Source of the DNA: QHXN01 sp040509515
Lineage (GTDB): Bacteria > Acidobacteriota > Blastocatellia > Pyrinomonadales > Pyrinomonadaceae
Assembly (NCBI GenBank): GCA_040509515.1
Contig: JBEVKV010000172.1
Coordinates: 1-9,963, forward strand
DNA length: 9,963 nt
Direction: 5' to 3'
A program made the translations under genes and the position numbers. Under the pieces are notes generated by a model, which saw only the letters and a program-made list of their open reading frames with translations, was not told where the DNA came from and made no database searches. Position 1 is the stretch's first letter. Each line of letters starts with the position of its first letter. Below, in pieces: positions 5,141 through 9,963 of the stretch.

Positions 5141-6466
5141 TTAGACGCCCGAGCGCGCCGCGAGCAGGTCGTACTGTCTCGACGCCTCGGCGACGACCTC
5201 GCGCTCGTCCAGCGTCTGAAGCTCGCCGCCGCGCAGCAGGACGCGGCCGTCGACGAGCACGTCGCGCACGTCGCGCGCCTCGGCGGCGTAGACGAGCGTC
5301 GAGACCACGTCGGGCAGCGGCGTCGTGTGCAGACGCCCCAGCTCGACGACGGTCACGTCCGCGCGCTTGCCGGCCTCAAGGCTCCCGACCTCGGCTTCGA
5401 GCCCGAGGGCGCGCGCGCCGTCGCGCGTCGCCATCCGCAGGACGCGCCGCGCCGGCAGCGCGTCCGCGCCGCGGCTGACCTTCTGAAGCAGCGCCGCCGA
5501 GCGCATCTCCGTGAACATGTCGAGGCGGTTGTTGCACGGCGCGCCGTCCGCGCCGAGCGAGACCGAGACGCCGGCCTCCAGCATCTCCGTGACGGGCGCG
5601 ACGCCCGAGCCGAGCTTCATGTTCGACGACGGGCAGTGCGCGACATGCGTCCCCTTCGACGCGAGCAGCGCCACCTCGCGCCCGTCGAGGTGGACGCAGT
5701 GCGCGAGCAGGACGTGCGGGCCGGAGACGCCGAGCGAGTCGAGGTACAGGACGTTCCTCAGCCCCGTCTCGCGCTCGACCAGCTCTATCTCCGAGCGGTT
5801 CTCGGAGGCGTGCGTGTGAATCATCACTCCGTGCTCGCGCGCGAGCGCGGCCACGCGCTCCAAAAGCCCGCGCGTGCAACTCACGGCGAAGCGCGGCGCG
5901 AAGCAGTAGCGGACGCGCCCGCCGGCGCGGCCGTGCCACTTCTCAAGCAGCGCCAGCGACTCGCGGATCGAATCTTCGCTCTCTTCCCTGAGCCCCGCGG
6001 GCACCTCCTCGCCCTTGTCCATCATGCACTTGCCGACGGTGGCGCGGAAGCCCGACTCCTCGACGACGCGGAAGACCTCCTCGGTGTGGTTGACCGTCTC
6101 CATCGTGAGCGCGCAGGTCGTGCCGCCGCGAATCAGCTCGGCGACGCCGAGCCGCGCGGAGGCGCGCAAAGACGCGGCGTCGTGCGCGGCCTCCATCGGC
6201 CAGACGCGCCGCTTGAGCCAGTCTAAGAGCGAGAGGTCGTCGGCCGCGCCGCGGAAGAGCGTCTGGCAGAGGTGTACGTGGGTCTGTACGAAGCCCGGGA
6301 GGACGGCGCAGCCGCGCGCGTCTATCTCCACGTCGGCCGTCGCGTGCGCGAGGTCGCCGACGGCCTCGACGCGGCCGCCGCGCATGAGCACGTCGCCCTT
6401 GACGACCGTCTCCGAGGCGTCCATCGTGACGACGGCGCCGCCCTTGATGAGGACAGACTGTTCCAT
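5141..6466 (-). CDS. amidohydrolase, 5'-deoxyadenosine / S-adenosylhomocysteine deaminase-like
   Basis: This 441-aa cytoplasmic metal-dependent hydrolase belongs to the amidohydrolase superfamily branch containing MtaD/DadD-type adenosine-derivative deaminases and chlorohydrolases. A small N-terminal beta-domain (about 1-55) precedes the TIM barrel. The metal-ligand set is visible: PGFVQTHVHL (His63, His65), HTHASE (His217, His219), HCVHL (His256) and SLGADGAPCNNRLD (Asp307). CPSSNMKL, before the last motif, is also characteristic. The C-terminal ADVTVVELGR and DVLVDGRVLLRGGE segments complete the beta-sandwich. Length is normal. Likely reaction: deamination of an adenine nucleoside such as 5'-deoxyadenosine, methylthioadenosine or S-adenosylhomocysteine, that is, salvage of SAM by-products. 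The substrate cannot be fixed from motifs. The ATG at 6466 has no clear Shine-Dalgarno sequence. The gene lies 185 nt downstream of recA with a large hairpin between them, so a separate transcript is probable. Confidence 0.88.
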   Translation of the reverse strand: MEQSVLIKGGAVVTMDASETVVKGDVLMRGGRVEAVGDLAHATADVEIDARGCAVLPGFVQTHVHLCQTLFRGAADDLSLLDWLKRRVWPMEAAHDAASLRASARLGVAELIRGGTTCALTMETVNHTEEVFRVVEESGFRATVGKCMMDKGEEVPAGLREESEDSIRESLALLEKWHGRAGGRVRYCFAPRFAVSCTRGLLERVAALAREHGVMIHTHASENRSEIELVERETGLRNVLYLDSLGVSGPHVLLAHCVHLDGREVALLASKGTHVAHCPSSNMKLGSGVAPVTEMLEAGVSVSLGADGAPCNNRLDMFTEMRSAALLQKVSRGADALPARRVLRMATRDGARALGLEAEVGSLEAGKRADVTVVELGRLHTTPLPDVVSTLVYAAEARDVRDVLVDGRVLLRGGELQTLDEREVVAEASRQYDLLAARSGV

Positions 6467-6548
6467 CTGAATTCAGGCGAAGAGAATTTTAAAGCGGAGT
6501 CTCTTGCCGCGCGATTATCCACGCGAGAAGGCCGGGCTGTAAAGGCAG

Positions 6549-6641
6549 ACAGAACCGCGAGCGGTAGCAAACGGGTCGCGGTTACGCCGGTGGGTTTCAA
6601 AGGCGTGACTCCGACCCGTTTGCTACCGCTCGCGGTTCTGT
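6549..6641. repeat. 30-bp perfect inverted repeat with nested inner hairpin between recA and the amidohydrolase
   Basis: The arms 6549-6578 and 6612-6641 are perfect reverse complements over 30 bp, separated by 33 bp. Inside the spacer, GTTACGCC (6581-6588) pairs with GGCGTGAC (6602-6609) apart from one G-T position, so the whole block folds into a two-tier cruciform or hairpin. The octamer TCGCGGTT also occurs at 6576-6583 and 6630-6637, with its complement at 6553-6560, allowing alternative folds. It starts 11 bases after the recA stop. It could end or protect the recA transcript, but the stem is much longer than a normal terminator and no strong T-tract follows (TCTGCCTTT in the minus direction). 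A dispersed palindromic element (REP- or MITE-like) is a good alternative. Confidence 0.85.
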
Positions 6642-6651
6642 TGTAAGGCTA

Positions 6652-7692
<1,041 letters not shown>

Positions 7693-7764
7693 TTGTGCTA
7701 CCACTCTTTCTCGTCCCCTTTTCTCACGCTGTTAAATTTGTGTCTTAACTCCCAAGACTCGGAG

Positions 7765-7793
7765 AGTCTACCACAAACGGCGCGAGAATGGAA
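7765..7793 (-). promoter_or_regulatory. probable recA promoter (extended -10)
   Basis: On the minus strand, TAGACT (7770-7765) is preceded by TGG, giving the extended -10 form TGnTAGACT. TTCCAT (7793-7788) stands 17 bp upstream as a weak -35. The predicted start near 7758 leaves a leader of about 66 nt before the recA ATG. A second minus-strand possibility, TATATT at 7875-7870, is weaker and gives a much longer leader. Confidence 0.5.
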
Positions 7794-7802
7794 CAACGTT
7801 TC
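7791..7802. promoter_or_regulatory. candidate LexA (SOS) box overlapping the recA -35 region
   Basis: The minus strand reads GAAACGTTGTTC. This differs at one half-site base from the GAAC-N4-GTTC core of the Gram-positive-type SOS box. Its overlap with the -35 element of recA is where a LexA repressor would block transcription. The LexA motif of this lineage is not known to me, so the call rests on position and similarity. Confidence 0.4.
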
Positions 7803-7880
7803 ACACTTGCAACAAATATTTTTTCACCCTGGCGGGGATGATGCCGGAAGTCCGTCCTGAAGCCGGGACAATATACGACA

Positions 7881-7923
7881 GCCGCCCTTTCAAGTCGAGC
7901 CCCGCTTTAGATGCGCGGGCGGC
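7881..7923 (-). terminator. possible 3' stem-loop of trpA
   Basis: GCCGCCC at 7881-7887 and GGGCGGC at 7917-7923 are 7-bp inverted arms beginning 4 bases past the trpA stop codon. A competing smaller stem, CCCGC (7901-7905) with GCGGG (7915-7919), shares part of one arm. In the minus direction the bases after the larger stem are TGTCGTATATTG, with no T-run, so termination efficiency is doubtful. Confidence 0.3.
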
Positions 7924-7927
7924 GGAA

Positions 7928-8740
7928 TCAGTGGGGCAGCAGCGAGCGCGCGAATTCGCCGACGCGCGCGACGAGGTCGGGGCTGCCGGCGCGCTTCTCA
8001 ATCTCGGCGACGAGGGCGGAGCCGACGACCGCCGCGTCCGCGTAGCGCCAGACTTCGGCGACGTGTTCGGGGCTGGAGATGCCGAAGCCGACGGCGACGG
8101 GCAGGTCTGTCACGCCGCGCACGCGCCCGACGAGGCGCGCGGCCTCGTCGCTCAAGTCCGTGCGCGCGCCCGTGACGCCCGCGCGCGAGACGGCGTAGAC
8201 GAAGCCGCTGGCGCGCTCGGCGACGAGGCGCAGGCGCGCGTCCGTCGTGGTCGGCGCGACGAGGAAAATCTGGTCGAGGCCGTGGCGTGCGAGCGTCGAG
8301 TTGAACTCGGCGGACTCTTCCGGCACGAGGTCTGTGGCGAGTATGCCGTCGACGCCGACGCGCGCGGACTCTTCGGCCAGACGTTCGACGCCGAACTGAA
8401 GGAGCGGGTTGAAATAACTGAAGAGGATGACGGGCACGTCCGTGTCGCGTCGCGCGTCCGCGAGCGTCGAGAGCACGTCGGCGAGGCCGACGCCTTGCTT
8501 TAAAGCTCGTTCGGAGGCGCGCTGGATGACGGGGCCGTCGGCGACGGGGTCGCTGAAGGGAACGCCCAGCTCGATCAGGGTCGCGCCGGCGCGGGCGAGT
8601 TCGACGATGAGAGCGCGCGTCGTTGTGAGGTCGGGGTCGCCGGCCGTGATGAAGGGGATGAAGCCGCGCCGGCCGACGGCGTCGAGGTTCCTGAAAGCCT
8701 CGCCGATGCGACTCGCGCCCGTGGCGCGCGCGCGGCTCAC
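7928..8740 (-). CDS. trpA: tryptophan synthase alpha subunit
   Basis: TrpA cleaves indole-3-glycerol phosphate to indole and glyceraldehyde 3-phosphate and passes indole through a tunnel to TrpB. The 270-aa TIM-barrel protein carries the signature ELGVPFSDPVADGPVIQ, with catalytic Glu57 and Asp68 (Glu49 and Asp60 in the enteric enzyme). FITAGDP, ILATDLVPEE and the phosphate-binding VAVGFGISSPEHV and ADAAVVGSALV segments are also present. The start is GTG at 8740: GAGGAG ends 5 nt upstream, and the GTG overlaps the trpB TGA as GTGA, the classic coupled arrangement. The open frame continues upstream for another 270 codons antisense-free but in the wrong frame of trpB; that extension is not coding. 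No other trp gene lies downstream; recA follows after a gap of about 235 nt. Confidence 0.97.
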   Translation of the reverse strand: MSRARATGASRIGEAFRNLDAVGRRGFIPFITAGDPDLTTTRALIVELARAGATLIELGVPFSDPVADGPVIQRASERALKQGVGLADVLSTLADARRDTDVPVILFSYFNPLLQFGVERLAEESARVGVDGILATDLVPEESAEFNSTLARHGLDQIFLVAPTTTDARLRLVAERASGFVYAVSRAGVTGARTDLSDEAARLVGRVRGVTDLPVAVGFGISSPEHVAEVWRYADAAVVGSALVAEIEKRAGSPDLVARVGEFARSLLPH

Positions 8741-9963
8741 GCCGTCTCCTCGCCCGCCAGCCCGGCCACGGTCTGCACGTCCTTGTCGCCGCGGCCGGAG
8801 AGGTTGACGACGAGAGCCTCGCCCCTCTTCATCTCGCCCGCGAGCTTGAGCGCGTGCGCGACGGCGTGCGCGGATTCGAGCGCGGGGATGATGCCTTCGA
8901 GCTGCGAGGTCAGGCGGAAGGCTTCGAGCGCCTCTTCGTCCGAGGCGGAGACGTACTCGACGCGCCCCGCGTCGTGGAGGAACGCGTGCTCGGGGCCGAT
9001 GGACGGGTAGTCGAGCCCGGCCGAGACCGAGTGCGTCGAAGCGATCTGCCCGCGCTCGTCCTGCAAGACGTAACTCATCGTGCCCTGAAGAACTCCGGGG
9101 CGTCCGCCGCCGGTCTGGTTGAAGCGCGCGGCGTGGAGCCCGAGTTCCGCGCCCGTGCCGCCGGCCTCGACGCCGACCATCCGCACGCCCGCGTCGCCGA
9201 GGAAGGGGTGGAAGAGTCCTATGGAGTTCGAGCCGCCGCCCACGCACGCGACGAGCGCGTCGGGCAGACGCCCTTCCCTCTCCAAAAACTGCGCGCGCGC
9301 CTCGCGCCCGATGACGCTCTGAAACTCGCGCACCATCAGCGGGTACGGGTGCGGCCCGAGCGCGCTCCCCAGAAGATAATAAGTGTCGGCGACGTTCGTC
9401 ACCCAGTCGCGCAGCGCCTCGTTGATGGCGTCTTTGAGCGTGCGCTGCCCGGCGTCCACCTCGCGCACCTCCGCGCCGAGCAGGCGCATGCGGAAGACGT
9501 TGAGGCGCTGCCGCCGCACGTCCTCGGTGCCCATGTAGACGACGCACTGCAAACCGAAGAGCGCGCAGACGGTCGCGGTCGCCACGCCGTGCTGCCCCGC
9601 GCCGGTCTCGGCGATGACGCGGCGCTTGCCCATCCGGCGCGCGAGCAGAACCTGACCGAGCGCGTTGTTTATCTTGTGCGAGCCGGTGTGCGAAAGGTCT
9701 TCGCGTTTGAGGTAGATGGCGGCCTTGCCGCCCGCGTGCTCCGTGAGCCGCGCGGCGCGGAAGAGCGGCGTCGGGCGTCCCGAGTAGTCACGCAGCAGCG
9801 CCTCGAACTCCGACTGAAAGCCGCCGTCAAGACGCGCCGCGTCGAAGGCTTCGGTCAGCTCTTCGAGCGGAGCCATCAACGTCTCGGGGACGTAGCGCCC
9901 GCCGTAGCGCCCCCAGTGCCCGCCCGCGTCGCCGAGGAAGGGGTGGAAGAGTCCTATGGAGTT
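8737..9963 (-). CDS. trpB: tryptophan synthase beta subunit, N-terminus beyond the window edge
   Basis: TrpB is the PLP enzyme that joins indole and serine to make tryptophan, in an alpha2-beta2 complex with TrpA. Numbered from the TTG at 9879, HTGSHKINN holds the PLP lysine Lys69 (Lys87 in the enteric enzyme) and AETGAGQHG holds the catalytic Glu91 (Glu109). GGGSNSIG binds the PLP phosphate, and NLSGRGDKD lies near the C-terminus. The TTG/ATG at 9879/9876 is not the true start: upstream codons still encode conserved TrpB sequence (GHWGRYGGRYVPETLMAPL), and the 18-residue numbering offset shows that the N-terminus is missing. No start codon is found before the window edge. Beyond GHWGRYGG the frame suddenly repeats an internal TrpB segment (NSIGLFHPFLGDAG), discussed as a finding. 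The gene overlaps trpA by 4 nt. Confidence 0.95.
   Translation of the reverse strand, partial: NSIGLFHPFLGDAGGHWGRYGGRYVPETLMAPLEELTEAFDAARLDGGFQSEFEALLRDYSGRPTPLFRAARLTEHAGGKAAIYLKREDLSHTGSHKINNALGQVLLARRMGKRRVIAETGAGQHGVATATVCALFGLQCVVYMGTEDVRRQRLNVFRMRLLGAEVREVDAGQRTLKDAINEALRDWVTNVADTYYLLGSALGPHPYPLMVREFQSVIGREARAQFLEREGRLPDALVACVGGGSNSIGLFHPFLGDAGVRMVGVEAGGTGAELGLHAARFNQTGGGRPGVLQGTMSYVLQDERGQIASTHSVSAGLDYPSIGPEHAFLHDAGRVEYVSASDEEALEAFRLTSQLEGIIPALESAHAVAHALKLAGEMKRGEALVVNLSGRGDKDVQTVAGLAGEETA
9186..9228. repeat. 43-bp direct repeat, internal trpB copy
   Basis: This segment encodes NSIGLFHPFLGDAG at its natural place, directly after the phosphate-binding GGGS of TrpB. It is identical to positions 9921-9963 over 43 bases, in the same orientation and reading frame (offset 735 bp). 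This copy is in normal protein context, so it is the original. Confidence 0.95.
9921..9963. repeat. 43-bp direct repeat, terminal copy at the window edge
   Basis: The last 43 bases exactly match 9186-9228; the base before the match differs (C at 9920, A at 9185). Here it would encode the TrpB active-site segment upstream of the TrpB N-terminal motif, where families normally have a short variable leader. The window ends inside the repeat, so the match could be longer. Confidence 0.95.

Noticed and set aside
4904..6226. 440-codon plus-strand frame through the small RNA and antisense to the amidohydrolase
   Set aside because: It has arginine-rich composition and no domain, and it begins inside the promoter -10 region of the RNA. 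It is a shadow of the amidohydrolase.
8741..9547. Upstream extension of the trpA frame to 539 codons
   Set aside because: The extension lies fully over trpB in another frame and is Arg/Gly/Ala-rich without motifs. The GTG at 8740 with GAGGAG and the GTGA overlap explains the true start.

Overview
The window is dense, GC-rich bacterial chromosome with long, compact genes, almost all on the minus strand. No phage, insertion sequence, CRISPR or plasmid genes were seen. A secreted M36 (fungalysin-type) metallopeptidase with a BACON-like module, a trpB-trpA pair and a housekeeping recA together fit a free-living soil or aquatic bacterium. Acidobacteriota (Blastocatellia/Pyrinomonadales-like) is my best guess; it rests on overall style and protein flavour, not on a search.

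Layout from left to right: (1) 67-2817 minus, a large secreted M36 metallopeptidase. (2) 2818-3157, a non-coding gap with a short palindrome. (3) 4583-3158 minus, a two-gene unit: a peptidase S51/cyanophycinase-like protein overlapping a VUT/YhhQ queuosine-precursor transporter, whose start is set by a Shine-Dalgarno sequence and TTG codon inside the upstream gene. (4) 4655-4836 minus, a complete tRNA-Phe(GAA) unit with its own sigma70-type promoter and a terminator hairpin. (5) 4885-5070 plus, diverging from the tRNA: a near-perfect promoter (TTGACA, 16 bp, TATAAT) driving an apparently non-coding RNA of about 150 nt. It has three predicted hairpins; the last is a perfect 14-bp stem with a nested C-loop hairpin, followed by a U-rich tail. 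I do not recognise it and consider it the most interesting object here. (6) 5141-6466 minus, an amidohydrolase of the 5'-deoxyadenosine/S-adenosylhomocysteine deaminase type. (7) 6549-6641, a perfect 30-bp inverted repeat with a nested inner hairpin, between recA and the amidohydrolase. (8) 6652-7692 minus, recA, with an extended -10 promoter whose -35 region overlaps a LexA-box-like palindrome. (9) 7928-8740 and 8737-9963 minus, trpA and trpB overlapping by 4 nt (GTGA).

trpB runs off the right edge. The last 43 bases of the window are an exact, in-frame copy of an internal trpB segment (9186-9228). That is either a real duplication or, more likely, a contig-end assembly artefact.

Functionally, trpBA makes tryptophan synthase, recA handles recombination and the SOS response, the amidohydrolase probably works in adenosine/SAM by-product salvage, VUT supplies queuosine precursor for tRNA modification, and the M36 enzyme degrades extracellular protein. 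Apart from the two overlapping gene pairs, these are separate transcription units rather than one pathway cluster.
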